Position numbers and translations under genes: made by a program | Notes under the pieces: generated by a model | The model's database searches: none | What the model was told of the DNA's origin: nothing | The model's input: only the letters and a program-made list of their open reading frames with translations | In this document: positions 27,001-36,313 of the stretch, piece after piece | How positions within the stretch are numbered: the stretch's first letter is position 1 | How the letters are laid out: each line of letters starts with the position of its first letter | Assembly: GCA_002500745.1 (NCBI GenBank) | Contig: DLST01000002.1 | Location: 248,001 to 312,000, forward strand | Direction: 5' to 3' | DNA from: Sphingobacterium sp. UBA7855 | Lineage (GTDB): Bacteria; Bacteroidota; Bacteroidia; Sphingobacteriales; Sphingobacteriaceae | Length of the DNA stretch: 64,000 bases

Positions 27001-28230
27001 GAAATAAAACACTTAAAAAGTAAGGTGTCGCCAACGATAAATTTTGCTGAAGTAGTTTTGGAAAAATACCAACTATTGGAACATGCCTATAATCGTTTGC
27101 CAGCTCATAAAGGATTTGAATTTTCCGATTTTATAGATCGCGAATCGAAATGGTTAAATGACTATGCACTTTTCAAGGTTTTAAAAAACAAAAATGGAAA
27201 TAAACCGTGGTATGAGTGGCCAAAGCCTTATAAACATCGCGAAAGTGCTGCGCTGACCAATTTTGCAGATGAATTTCGAGATGAATTACAACAAGAAAAG
27301 TGGTTCCAATTTCTATTTTTCAAACAGTGGGATGACTTAAGAAAATATGCTCGGGATTATGGCATCAGAATTATTGGTGATATTCCATTTTACGTAGCCT
27401 ACGATTCAGCAGATGTGTGGGTGAATCCACACTATTTTTCCTTACAACCAGACGGAGATATGAAATCTGTTGCAGGAGTACCTCCCGACTACTTTAATGC
27501 TGAAGGCCAATTATGGGGAATGCCAACTTTTAATTGGGAATCTCTTCAACATGATGGATACCAATGGTGGATCGATCGGCTAGCGCACAACTGTTCGCTG
27601 TTCGACATTTTGCGATTGGATCATTTTAGAGCATTTTCATCTTATTGGGAGGTTCCTAGTCAAGAGAACTCTGCAAAGAATGGAAAATGGGTGGCTGGGC
27701 CTGGTGAGGCTTTCTTTGAGCAAGTTAAGATCAATCTGGAAAATATGCCCTTTATCGTGGAGGATCTCGGTGACGTCGATGCCGCTGTATATGATCTTCG
27801 AGATCGATTTAAATTTCCCGGTATGGCGGTATTGCAATTTGCCTTTGGCGAGGATATGCCCCGATCACCTCACATACCACATCAGTATCGCCGAAATTCA
27901 GTTGCCTACACCGGTACACATGATAATAATACTACATTTTCTTGGTACAATCAGGACCTAAGTCTATCGAGCAAAATAAATATGAAAAACTATTTTGGGA
28001 AAATAGTGAATAGTGAGCATGTAAATGATGTCCTTATTCGCTCAATTTATGCCTCTGTAGCCGATAAGGTTATAGTGCCGATGCAAGACATTTTAAATCT
28101 TGATGGATCATGTCGTATGAATAGGCCAGCCAGTACTGTTGGTAACTGGCTATGGCGCATGCACAAGCGAGCATTTACACCCGAAATTCAAGAAAAAATA
28201 CTTAATTACAATAGATTATATAATCGTTAA
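24028..28230 (+). CDS. treY: Fused maltooligosyltrehalose synthase / 4-alpha-glucanotransferase (TreY-MalQ)
   Basis: A 1400-residue two-enzyme protein. Residues about 12-890 are a GH13 maltooligosyltrehalose synthase, which turns the reducing end of maltodextrins into a trehalose linkage: YRIQFHKDFNF, IHGYDGVNFNRIN, nucleophile D312 in GLRIDHIDG, E340 in VAEKIL, and D579 in STHDTKRGEDARSR. From about residue 905 a GH77 amylomaltase begins (GILMHVSSIPSPFGIGNLG), with D1198 in LRLDHFRAF, E1245 in VEDLGDV and D1299 in GTHDNNT. Both active sites are complete, and no stop or frameshift separates them. The glucanotransferase may recycle short maltodextrins into chains long enough for TreY. The operon continues with treX and treZ. 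Confidence 0.95.
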   Translation: MHTTKKVSINTPHTTYRIQFHKDFNFSDFKSVIPYLRDLGIDTIYASPIFQSTPGSIHGYDGVNFNRINNELGNLEDLKSIKDLLNKYQIKWLQDIVPNHMAFHPTNEWLMNVLEFGQSSKFSTFFDTCYSAGLFEKGKLMVPILTDNLDEAISKNEIIIIFLDNSLQLSYKGNRYPISPESYSVILKDYLQATPSNFEGLLTQINTVQADGDHEEWKVLRAQIFNKLTKRKLKKILDQFNSNLNDVDALVNAQHYELCPWWITNEKINFRRFFTVNELICLNVQDDNVFNESHKLIKTLVKEGVIDGLRIDHIDGLYNPTAYLYNLRKSVGSATYIVAEKILEHGEVLPHEWPIQGTTGYDFLSMCNNVLTSKSGKKILDKYYTKLVGKNSSIAEQQYLKKSAILNKHMQGELGNLTKLLSSILRINSKVKKKQLKDILQSFLSSFPIYRVYDDHFPLSASTYKLFLSIFEKLTHISELDQTLVNQFKNLFEQAQVNYQSETQSVLLEFFMRCMQLTGPVMAKGVEDTLMFTYNRFIGHNEVGDHPGNWGVSKKEFHKMMQERQMNWSLSMNASSTHDTKRGEDARSRLLVLTAMAQRWIKEVKIWHDVVRSEYPRDLPHPNDEYFIYQSLVSSFPMEQSDSNISLAFEKRFLDYLVKYLREGKERSSWESPNVDYETSVQEFATFLLDKDRPFFTSFYQFLEVVADFGVINSLTQQILKFACPGVPDIYQGSELWNHSFVDPDNRRPIDYKRRKEILSAIENGDKKILIQDLWKDRFDGKIKLWLVKELVKLRKEHRALASDGSYVPLKVTGRFRNNILAFARRSGEEWIVVVVPLNLAETGDISEFVLGSFDWSDTKIHLLSNHSVAWKHILTGSQGEGMDIAVNTIFSDLPMAIISYTDCPPQRSSGILMHVSSIPSPFGIGNLGAEARRFVKQLYRSGQSWWQVLPLGPTDATQFHSPYSTLSSRAGNPLFIDLREMIKLGLLQKDEIKHLKSKVSPTINFAEVVLEKYQLLEHAYNRLPAHKGFEFSDFIDRESKWLNDYALFKVLKNKNGNKPWYEWPKPYKHRESAALTNFADEFRDELQQEKWFQFLFFKQWDDLRKYARDYGIRIIGDIPFYVAYDSADVWVNPHYFSLQPDGDMKSVAGVPPDYFNAEGQLWGMPTFNWESLQHDGYQWWIDRLAHNCSLFDILRLDHFRAFSSYWEVPSQENSAKNGKWVAGPGEAFFEQVKINLENMPFIVEDLGDVDAAVYDLRDRFKFPGMAVLQFAFGEDMPRSPHIPHQYRRNSVAYTGTHDNNTTFSWYNQDLSLSSKINMKNYFGKIVNSEHVNDVLIRSIYASVADKVIVPMQDILNLDGSCRMNRPASTVGNWLWRMHKRAFTPEIQEKILNYNRLYNR

Positions 28231-28238
28231 ACACAAAG

Positions 28239-30350
28239 ATGGAAACAAAAATTTATACCGGAAATCCTTACCCTTTAGGAGCAACCTACGATGGGGAAGG
28301 AGTGAACTTTGCACTCTGCTCCGAACACGCTGAGGCTGTTGAACTTTATCTCTATGATAATTCAGATGAGCGAGAAATCGCTAAATTTAAAATCACGGAG
28401 AAAACACATCAAGTGTGGCATATCTATGTTTCTGGAATAAAACCTGGACAACTTTACGGTTATCGAGTACATGGCCCTTATGACCCATCAAACGGACATC
28501 GCTTCAACCCACATAAATTATTGATCGATCCATATGCAAAAGCAATTTCGGGAACCGTTAAATGGAATGATGCTTTATTTGCGTACAAAATAGGAGAAGA
28601 TGACTTAAGCATGGATACAACTGATAGTGCTCCGTTTATTCCTAAAGCTGTCGTTACAAACGACAAATTTGACTGGGGTAGCGATAAGAAACCCAATATT
28701 CCTATGCATAAGAGTGTGATTTATGAAACACACGTAAAAGGCTTTACAGCAATGCACCCCGATATTCCTCAAGAAATAAGGGGAACCTATGCCGCAATGG
28801 GTCACCCTGTTGCCATAAATTATCTGAAGGAATTAGGTGTTACAGCGGTAGAATTATTACCAATCCATCACTTTTTGACGGACCGTCATCTAAAGGATAA
28901 GGGGCTCAGCAACTATTGGGGTTACAACAGCATTGGGTTTTTTGCACCAGATGTGCGCTATTCCGCCTCAGGCTACCATGGAGAACAGGTTTCGGAATTT
29001 AAAGCGATGGTTAAAGCGCTGCATGAGGCAGGGATAGAAGTTATTTTAGATGTGGTGTACAATCATACCGGAGAAGGTAACGAAATGGGACCAACACTCT
29101 CTTTCAGAGGTATTGACAATGCCTCTTATTATCGATTAGCTGACGACCCTCGTTATTACATGGACTTCACCGGAACAGGCAATACACTAAATACCCGCCA
29201 ACCAAATGTACTAAGGATGATTATGGATAGTCTCCGTTATTGGATTCAAGAAATGCATGTAGATGGATTTCGATTCGACCTGGCTTCAGCATTGGCGCGT
29301 GAACTGCACGAAGTCGACAAATTGAGCTCTTTTTTCGATGTGATCCATCAAGATCCAATCATCTCGCAGGTTAAACTGATTGCCGAACCATGGGATATCG
29401 GAGAAGGGGGATATCAAGTTGGCGAGTTCCCTCCCGGCTGGGCCGAATGGAATGGAAAGTATCGCGACTGTATCCGTGATTACTGGATTGGAGCAGATAG
29501 CATGATTGCCGAATTCGCAAACCGACTTACTGGTTCTTCTGATTTATACCATGGCGACAACCGGACCCCTTCGGCCAGTGTCAATTTCATTACCGCACAC
29601 GATGGATTTACGCTTCACGATCTCGTATCCTATAATGAAAAGCACAATGAGGCAAATGGTGAGGACAATCAGGATGGAGAGAGTCATAACCGTTCTTGGA
29701 ACTGTGGTTTCGAAGGACCGACAGATGATCCAGCGATTAATAGCTTAAGGGAGAAACAGAAACGAAATATGCTGACAACATTGTTTCTTTCTCAAGGGGT
29801 TCCCATGCTTGTGGCTGGCGACGAATTTGGCAGAACGCAGCAGGGAAACAATAATGCGTATTGCCAGGACAATGAGATTTCGTGGTTGGATTGGACTAAA
29901 ATGGATGAAAAGCAATTGGATTTCACCAAAAAATTAATCCATCTTCGTAGCGAACATCCTGTATTTTGTCGCCGAAAATGGTTTCAAGGATTACCAATTC
30001 GCGGTACAGGTGTTGAGGATATTGTATGGTTTTTACCTGATGCATCCGAGATGGACGATCATCATTGGCAGGAAGATCATGCTCGTTCACTTGCTGTATA
30101 TTTAAATGGTGAAGGTATTAGATCAGTTGATAACGACGGCAAGAGAATTGTGGATGCAAGTTTTTACCTCTTGTTTAATGCGTATTGGGAAGAGGTATCA
30201 TATCAGCTTCCAAACGAAAATTATGGAACTGGGTGGATTAAGATCTTAGATACGAATAACGATACGATAGAGAATTTCGGAGAGTTTGCTGCGGGTGATA
30301 CTGTCTTGGTTCCGTCACGTTCCATCCTGTTATTTCAATCCCAACAATAG
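28239..30350 (+). CDS. treX: Glycogen debranching enzyme (TreX/GlgX, isoamylase type)
   Basis: 703 residues, typical for the GlgX/TreX branch of GH13_11. It hydrolyses alpha-1,6 branches of glycogen to release linear maltodextrins. An N-terminal CBM48 (YPLGATYDGEGVNFALCSEHA) is followed by the catalytic barrel: ILDVVYNHTGEGNE, the nucleophile in FRFDLASALARE, the Glu in LIAEPWDIG, and the Asp in TAHDGFTLHDLVSYNEKHN. It starts 8 bp after treY-malQ and feeds linear chains to it. Confidence 0.96.
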   Translation: METKIYTGNPYPLGATYDGEGVNFALCSEHAEAVELYLYDNSDEREIAKFKITEKTHQVWHIYVSGIKPGQLYGYRVHGPYDPSNGHRFNPHKLLIDPYAKAISGTVKWNDALFAYKIGEDDLSMDTTDSAPFIPKAVVTNDKFDWGSDKKPNIPMHKSVIYETHVKGFTAMHPDIPQEIRGTYAAMGHPVAINYLKELGVTAVELLPIHHFLTDRHLKDKGLSNYWGYNSIGFFAPDVRYSASGYHGEQVSEFKAMVKALHEAGIEVILDVVYNHTGEGNEMGPTLSFRGIDNASYYRLADDPRYYMDFTGTGNTLNTRQPNVLRMIMDSLRYWIQEMHVDGFRFDLASALARELHEVDKLSSFFDVIHQDPIISQVKLIAEPWDIGEGGYQVGEFPPGWAEWNGKYRDCIRDYWIGADSMIAEFANRLTGSSDLYHGDNRTPSASVNFITAHDGFTLHDLVSYNEKHNEANGEDNQDGESHNRSWNCGFEGPTDDPAINSLREKQKRNMLTTLFLSQGVPMLVAGDEFGRTQQGNNNAYCQDNEISWLDWTKMDEKQLDFTKKLIHLRSEHPVFCRRKWFQGLPIRGTGVEDIVWFLPDASEMDDHHWQEDHARSLAVYLNGEGIRSVDNDGKRIVDASFYLLFNAYWEEVSYQLPNENYGTGWIKILDTNNDTIENFGEFAAGDTVLVPSRSILLFQSQQ

Positions 30351-30362
30351 ACTGGATAGTGT

Positions 30363-32180
30363 ATGAGCAAGACCGAAATTAAACATGTAGGCGTTCGTTT
30401 TGAAGGCGAATCATGTCAAATCTGCGTATGGGCACCAATAGCAAAAATTGTAATTTGTCGATTGCATGACAAAAACTTGGAAATACCCCTAAAACCACAG
30501 CAATATGGCTATTGGTATGCAGAGAGTACGTTAATAACTCCTGGAGATCGGTATAAGATCGATGTGGACGGAAACGAATTCCCAGATCCGGCTTCACTTT
30601 CCCAGCCTGAAGGAGTGCACGGACCATCAGCGGCAATGGATCTCCGATTTAATTGGACTGATCAAGACTATCAGCCTCCTAAAAATTCCGAGTTCGTGAT
30701 CTACGAAGTTCACGTCGGAACATTCACTTCATCTCACGACTTTGATGGTGTCATAAAAAAAATTCCGCACTTAAAGGATTTGGGTATAACTGCGATAGAG
30801 ATCATGCCTATCGCACAGTTTCCAGGAGTGAGGAACTGGGGGTACGATGGGGTTTTCCCGTTTGCAGTGCAGCATTCCTATGGAGGAGTCTCAGAATTTC
30901 AGCGGCTTGTGAATGCCTTCCATGCAGCTAATATAGCTGTGATTTTGGATGTGGTCTATAACCATATCGGACCTGAAGGAAATTATTTTTCGAATTACGG
31001 ACCATATTTCACCGACAAATATCATACGCCATGGGGTGATGCTCTTAATTACGATGATCGTTTCTGTCATGGGCAGCGGGATTTTGTAGTCAATAACGTC
31101 CGTATGTGGTTTGAAGACTTTCATATTGACGCTCTTCGACTCGATGCGGTGCACGCGATTAAAGATTTTGGAGCAGTCCACATCCTCCAGGAAATCCGAA
31201 AAGAAACGGACCAAATTATCATCAAGTCAGGTAAAAATCGCTTTTTATTCGTTGAGTGTGATCTCAATGATAGGCGATTCTTAGATCCATTGACAAAAAA
31301 TGGCTTTAATATGGATGCACAGTGGCTAGATGAGTTTCATCACGCCTTAAGAGTGTCGGTGGGCGAACCGAAAAAGGGATATTATGAGGAATTTAATGGA
31401 TTGAATGATTTGGCAAAAGCCTATGAGAAAGCCTATGTTTTCGACGGCAATTACTCTTTCCACCGGGAAAAGTTCTTTGGAACAGACAGTTTTGGTCTCG
31501 AAGGGCCTCGCTTCATCGTTTTTTGCCAAAATCATGATCAGGTCGGTAATAGAATGCTAGGAGACCGTGCGGTGACGATTTATTCTACAGCAAAAGCGCG
31601 TCTCATGGCTTTTGCCGTGTTTATGTCTCCCTACCTTCCTTTACTATTTATGGGTGAAGAGTGGGGGACGGAAAAACCTTTTCCATATTTTATAAGTCAT
31701 GGCGATCCTGAGCTTGTGCAACAAGTTAGGGAAGGTCGGAAGAAAGAGTTTGAAGATTTTCTTACAAATTCCAATGTCCCAGATCCACAGAGCGAAAGTA
31801 CATTTAGAGAGGCTGTATTGGATTGGGAAGAGCTCAATAGCGAACCATATCGACAACGTTTATTTTATTACAAATCTTTAATAGCATTGCGAAAAACGCA
31901 CCCGTTGCTAAAAGATATACAACGGAATGAGTTAACGGTCAAATGCATCGAAGATAGAAAAATCCTTCTGCTTCGGGTGCAAAAAAAGGAGCGGGCTATC
32001 GTAGTAATCATGAACTTCTCCGACATTATACAGCGCGTAAATTTACCCGAAGATCTCAAGTGGCGATTGATATTTGATACTCATGAAACGCAAGATGAGC
32101 TTATTGTTGATACTAACGAGCACGCAATTACAGCCTATTCCTTATCACCATGGTCTGGGTACGTTTTTAGTGCTCAATAG
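30363..32180 (+). CDS. treZ: Malto-oligosyltrehalose trehalohydrolase
   Basis: 605 residues of GH13_10. It releases free trehalose from the product of TreY. An N-terminal CBM48-like domain (VRFEGESCQICVWAP) leads into the barrel: AVILDVVYNHIGPEGNYF, nucleophile in ALRLDAVHAI, Glu in FVECDLND, Asp in CQNHDQVGNR, then LLFMGEEWG. It is the last gene of the treY-malQ / treX / treZ operon, 12 bp after treX, and a hairpin terminator follows at 32311. Confidence 0.96.
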   Translation: MSKTEIKHVGVRFEGESCQICVWAPIAKIVICRLHDKNLEIPLKPQQYGYWYAESTLITPGDRYKIDVDGNEFPDPASLSQPEGVHGPSAAMDLRFNWTDQDYQPPKNSEFVIYEVHVGTFTSSHDFDGVIKKIPHLKDLGITAIEIMPIAQFPGVRNWGYDGVFPFAVQHSYGGVSEFQRLVNAFHAANIAVILDVVYNHIGPEGNYFSNYGPYFTDKYHTPWGDALNYDDRFCHGQRDFVVNNVRMWFEDFHIDALRLDAVHAIKDFGAVHILQEIRKETDQIIIKSGKNRFLFVECDLNDRRFLDPLTKNGFNMDAQWLDEFHHALRVSVGEPKKGYYEEFNGLNDLAKAYEKAYVFDGNYSFHREKFFGTDSFGLEGPRFIVFCQNHDQVGNRMLGDRAVTIYSTAKARLMAFAVFMSPYLPLLFMGEEWGTEKPFPYFISHGDPELVQQVREGRKKEFEDFLTNSNVPDPQSESTFREAVLDWEELNSEPYRQRLFYYKSLIALRKTHPLLKDIQRNELTVKCIEDRKILLLRVQKKERAIVVIMNFSDIIQRVNLPEDLKWRLIFDTHETQDELIVDTNEHAITAYSLSPWSGYVFSAQ

Positions 32181-32827
32181 GTTATTTTAAAAATTACAGC
32201 ACTTATCTTAGCGAACAAAGGGCATACAGAGATAATCACAAATTTCAAACAAAGTATTTATTACTGTTGTTTACTATCAAAGACGGCTTGTCCAGCCATG
32301 AAGAAAGTTTAAAAGCTAGGTCCTTTCCAACCTAGCTTTTTCTCGCTTTAGGGGTTCCCGTAATGTACATATAATTGCTAAAAAAGTTTTAACAGTAGTC
32401 TTGGACGAGAGGCAACCGCGGCAATAGATAAGTACATAGAAAGCCAATAAAGAAGTGAACCCTTTTCTATGATGACCTTAAAATCCACTTTTCCCCGATA
32501 AATTTTGCCGCTCAAATGATGTTAATGAGAAATGATCTTTCGAAAGATAGGATACCTAAAATGTCAAAAAAATATGATGTTATGTAATTTTTAAGACCAA
32601 ACCGATCGATCCACGAAATAAAATTCAAAATATCTTAGTGAGCAGCAAACAACAGTGATAGCGAAAAGCTAGAATTTATATTATAAATAAAACAAACGAT
32701 TAATGGGTTGGAAGAGTTCCTACAAGGAATATCGAATATTTTTTACTAGGATTAGCGTGAATAGTTAGTCTATGCTTTCACAAGTCTTAACTCAATTAAA
32801 AATGTGTAAACCCATAAATCGACTATA
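32181..32827. other. Long intergenic region between treZ and katE
   Basis: About 650 bases with no gene I can support. Apart from the terminator at 32311-32341 the sequence is AT-rich; it must hold the katE promoter. No clear repeat or RNA gene was recognised. Confidence 0.6.
32311..32341 (+). terminator. Terminator of the trehalose operon
   Basis: An 11-bp perfect stem (32311-32321 with 32330-32340), an 8-nt loop, and a T-run on the plus strand (GCTTTTTC). It is about 130 bp after the treZ stop. Confidence 0.85.
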
Positions 32828-35014
32828 ATGAAAAAAAAAGAATCGAAAACGGAAAAGGTTGAGGCAGTTGATAATCAGAAAGTCAGCGCACTAAGACCTC
32901 ATACCGCAGATGCTACAGGTCAAGAGATGACAACGGATCAGGGAGTCAAGGTGAATGATGATCAAAATTCGTTACGTGCAGGTGATCGAGGTGCAACGCT
33001 CCTAGAGGATTTTATTCTACGGGAAAAGATCACCCATTTCGATCACGAACGCATTCCGGAGCGTGTTGTGCATGCTCGAGGGTCTGGTGCACATGGTGTT
33101 TTTAAATTATATAAGCCTTTGAGTGAGTTAACAAAAGCAGGCTTTTTGAACAAAACCGAAATAGAAACGCCAGTGTTCGTTCGTTTCTCAACAGTTGCTG
33201 GATCAAGGGGATCAACAGATTTGGCACGCGATGTACGTGGTTTTGCCGTCAAATTTTATACTGAAGAAGGTAATTTCGATTTGGTCGGTAATAATATGCC
33301 GGTATTCTTCATTCAGGATGCCATGAAATTCCCAGATCTTGTTCATGCGGTAAAACCCGAACCTGATAATGAAATTCCACAGGCTGCATCGGCCCACGAT
33401 ACATTTTGGGACTTTATTTCTCTGATGCCCGAGTCGGCACATATGATCATGTGGTTAATGAGTGATCGTGCCATACCTCGTAGCTATCGTATGATGGAGG
33501 GTTTTGGAGTGCATACTTTTCGATTTATCAATGCCCAAGGAGAATCAAATTTTGTTAAATTTCATTGGAAACCAATGCTTGGAGTTCATTCTGTTGCATG
33601 GGATGAAGCTCAAAATATTTCTGGAAAAGATCCCGATTTTCACCGGAGGGATCTTTGGGAAGCTATCGAAAGTGGTGCCTTTCCAGAATGGGAGCTTGGC
33701 GTACAAATCATCCCTGAAGCTGACGAATTTAAGTACGAATTTGACCTATTGGATTCGACGAAGCTTGTTCCTGAAGAACTTGTACCCGTATTGCCTATAG
33801 GTAAAATGACATTGAATCGAAACCCGGATAATTTCTTCGCTGAAACAGAGCAGGTTGCCTTCCATATCGGCAACATTGTCCCCGGAATCGATTTTACGAA
33901 TGACCCGCTCTTACAGGGGCGTTTATTCTCCTATACAGATACCCAGTTGATTCGGCTAGGAGGCCCCAATTTTCACGAAATTCCGATTAATAGACCTATT
34001 AGCCCATCCCACAATAACCAACGTGATGGATTTATGCGTCAACGGATCGACCGCGGTAAGACAAGTTATGGACCAAATTCATTGGGGGATAATTATCCGC
34101 TGCAAGTTAAAGAAGAGGCAGGGGGATTTAAGAGCTATCAAGAACGTATTGATGCGAGAAAAGTTCGTGCAAGAAGTGATAGTTTCCGAGACCATTTTAG
34201 CCAGGCACGATTATTTTATAATAGTCAATCTGAGCCAGAGAGGAACCACATTATCGACGCGTTCAGTTTCGAATTAGGAAAAGTAAAATCAGTTCCGGTA
34301 AGACAGCGAATGATTGGAATATTATCTTTGGTTGATAAGAGCCTAGCAGGCGAAGTAGCCGCCGCTCTGGGGCTGGAGGTACAGGAAAAGCTCGAAACTC
34401 CAATCAATAAAAGTCTACCAGCAGATGCAAATCCTTCCGACTATGAGCCTATTGAAGTTAAAGTGAAATTAAAAAAATCGGCTGCGTTAAGTATGGAAAA
34501 TACTGTTAAAGATACGATTGCAAGCCGAAAAATCGCGGTACTTGCTGCTGATGGTGTAGACGCAAGTTCGCTCAAAATTGTGACAGATGCTATCCAATCA
34601 GAAGGAGGCATCGTTCATATAATCTCACCAAAGTTAGGTCAAATTACAGGTTCAGATAATAAGCCGATTCAAGTTGAGGAAAGCTTCTTGACGGCAGCAT
34701 CCGTACTGTATGATGGTATATACGTGCCGGGAGGAGAGGCCAGCGTGAACAAATTACAATCCAATCCTGATGCAATTCATTTTCTAAATGAGGGTTTTAA
34801 GCACTGTAAAGCTATCGCCGCGGATTCGGAGGCCCGTCCAGTATTGGATGCTACCTATTTTCTTAGTAATGCGCCGGAGTTTGACGGAGGCTCTCCCTTG
34901 GACGCGGGGTTAATCATTGAAGGTGACGCGAAGTCTTTAGCTGATAAATTTATTAAGGCAATTGGCAGACACCGGTTTTGGGAGCGTGAAAAAAAACGTA
35001 AGGTTCCAGCATAG
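32828..35014 (+). CDS. katE: Large-subunit catalase HPII
   Basis: 728 residues, the size of clade II monofunctional catalases, which break hydrogen peroxide into water and oxygen. Catalytic H82 lies in VVHARGSGAHG, and haem-ligand Y369 lies in RLFSYTDTQLIRLGG. FVRFSTVAGSRGSTD and GNNMPVFFIQDAMKFPD are the other family landmarks. From about residue 560 comes a class I glutamine-amidotransferase/DJ-1-like domain (RKIAVLAADGVDASSL, GIYVPGGEASV), as in E. coli KatE. A 19-bp stem terminator follows at once. Confidence 0.97.
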   Translation: MKKKESKTEKVEAVDNQKVSALRPHTADATGQEMTTDQGVKVNDDQNSLRAGDRGATLLEDFILREKITHFDHERIPERVVHARGSGAHGVFKLYKPLSELTKAGFLNKTEIETPVFVRFSTVAGSRGSTDLARDVRGFAVKFYTEEGNFDLVGNNMPVFFIQDAMKFPDLVHAVKPEPDNEIPQAASAHDTFWDFISLMPESAHMIMWLMSDRAIPRSYRMMEGFGVHTFRFINAQGESNFVKFHWKPMLGVHSVAWDEAQNISGKDPDFHRRDLWEAIESGAFPEWELGVQIIPEADEFKYEFDLLDSTKLVPEELVPVLPIGKMTLNRNPDNFFAETEQVAFHIGNIVPGIDFTNDPLLQGRLFSYTDTQLIRLGGPNFHEIPINRPISPSHNNQRDGFMRQRIDRGKTSYGPNSLGDNYPLQVKEEAGGFKSYQERIDARKVRARSDSFRDHFSQARLFYNSQSEPERNHIIDAFSFELGKVKSVPVRQRMIGILSLVDKSLAGEVAAALGLEVQEKLETPINKSLPADANPSDYEPIEVKVKLKKSAALSMENTVKDTIASRKIAVLAADGVDASSLKIVTDAIQSEGGIVHIISPKLGQITGSDNKPIQVEESFLTAASVLYDGIYVPGGEASVNKLQSNPDAIHFLNEGFKHCKAIAADSEARPVLDATYFLSNAPEFDGGSPLDAGLIIEGDAKSLADKFIKAIGRHRFWEREKKRKVPA

Positions 35015-35015
35015 T

Positions 35016-35057
35016 CTTAAAATAAATAGCCCGCATAAGCGGGCTATTTATTTTAAG
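35016..35057. terminator. Perfect 19-bp bidirectional terminator, katE / ankyrin gene
   Basis: Arms 35016-35034 and 35039-35057 are exact complements with an ATAA tetraloop. It sits between convergent katE and the ankyrin gene, whose TAA stop (35048-35050) lies in the right arm. Confidence 0.93.
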
Positions 35058-35536
35058 ACAGTGTCATTTTGTAAAAGGGCAACTGCGGCATCATTCCCTT
35101 GTTGGGCGGCTAAGTCAACTACAGATAGCCCACGCGTGTCAAGCAAACTTGTATTTGCACCGTGTTGCAGCAAAAGTTGAAGAACTTCATTTCGACCAAA
35201 CATGGCTGCAAACATGATAGCTGTGCCGCCGTTGCCATGCTGCAAATTTAAATTTGCACCATAACTTATTAATAGTTTAGCAATATCGTAATAGCCTTTG
35301 AAAGCTACTCCCATAAGCGCTGTATTTCCACCATAGTCCTGAGCATTCACATCGGCACCAGCTTCCAATAATAATTTGGCTGCGGCGAGTTTATTATTGT
35401 AGCAGGCAATTATCAACGCCGTATAGCCCTTGCTATCACGAGTATTGACATCAGTCTGCTGAGAGATCAATTCACGTAGAACTTCGATATTGCCTAAGCG
35501 AGCGGCGTGTATCATAACTTCTGAATTTTGTATCAT
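35048..35536 (-). CDS. Ankyrin-repeat protein
   Basis: 162 residues made almost wholly of ankyrin repeats: IHAARLGNIEVLRELI, DSKGYTALIIACYNNKLAAA, DYGGNTALMGVAFKGYYDIA, NGGTAIMFAAMFGRNEVLQ and TRGLSVVDLAAQQGNDAAV. No signal peptide is seen. The convergent neighbour is catalase katE. In Pseudomonas an ankyrin protein (AnkB) encoded beside a catalase is needed for full catalase activity, which suggests, but does not show, a partner role here. Confidence 0.9.
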   Translation of the reverse strand: MIQNSEVMIHAARLGNIEVLRELISQQTDVNTRDSKGYTALIIACYNNKLAAAKLLLEAGADVNAQDYGGNTALMGVAFKGYYDIAKLLISYGANLNLQHGNGGTAIMFAAMFGRNEVLQLLLQHGANTSLLDTRGLSVVDLAAQQGNDAAVALLQNDTVLK

Positions 35537-35684
35537 AGTGGATAAGTTTTTGTGTTAAGTTTATTGAAATCGATTGCTGCCTTGCAACGTTTTTTCGTAG
35601 TCTGAACAAAACTGTAGGACAAAATGTTTGCCGACAATTTAATTTTATTTAAATAAACTACCATCCTTGCTGACGAGCAGTTTT

Positions 35685-35720
35685 TTGTAAAAAAAGCCGA
35701 ACAAGGAACTGTTCGGCTTT
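35685..35720 (-). terminator. Terminator of the Lmo0937-like gene
   Basis: AAAGCCGAAC (35693-35702) pairs with GTTCGGCTTT (35711-35720). On the minus strand the stem is followed by a T-run, so it ends the transcript of the small membrane-protein gene. Confidence 0.85.
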
Positions 35721-35747
35721 CAAAATTTTCAGCTCGCTACGGTCACA

Positions 35748-35900
35748 CTAGGCGGCACCGCGAATAACGCGTAGCAGTACAACAATAATAGCAATAACCA
35801 ATAATACGTGGATGATATTTCCTGTAGCATAGCCTCCAAAAAAGCTGATTGCCCAAATGATAACTAAAATAACAGCGATGATGTACAATAAATTTCCCAT
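35748..35900 (-). CDS. Tiny membrane protein, Lmo0937/DUF5670-like
   Basis: A 50-residue protein below common gene-finding limits. It starts MGNLLYIIAVILVIIWAI, has a glycine-rich turn (FFGGYATGNI), and then a second hydrophobic helix ending VLLRVIRGAA. Two transmembrane helices separated by a short loop are the pattern of the Lmo0937 family, often induced by general stress. A dedicated terminator follows. It faces away from the ECF sigma gene at 36314 across about 410 bases. Confidence 0.85.
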   Translation of the reverse strand: MGNLLYIIAVILVIIWAISFFGGYATGNIIHVLLVIAIIVVLLRVIRGAA

Positions 35901-36313
35901 AATTTTTGATTTGTTTCACCAGTAGAACATCGTTCGCATACGTATGGTTTGTTTTGATAAATTATTTTAGATCGATTTAAATGTTCAGTTTATAATACGG
36001 TTTGCACACTAACCTGTCAGAACTAAATCGTTAAGATACAGTCTCAACGTATTTCTAACATTTTAATAGTATATAAATACCTTATTATCTATTTATAATA
36101 TCGCTCATTTTTTGATTGTTATTCATATTATATGGAATATATCCGTTAAAGCTCGCTAATTAGGCTTGGGAGAGTTGGAAAACGTATTTCTACTCGGAGC
36201 AATGTGATTTCTCTTTCAAGATAAACAGGGATTAAATTGTAGCACTTTTCTTGTTACCCTAATCGTGTAAAACCATTTTAAACAATCAGTTGAACAAAGA
36301 AAGAGGATAAGTT
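35901..36313. other. Divergent promoter region, Lmo0937-like gene and sigma factor
   Basis: About 410 AT-rich bases with no gene. It separates two divergently transcribed stress-type genes and must contain both start sites. I could not identify a definite promoter. Confidence 0.55.
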
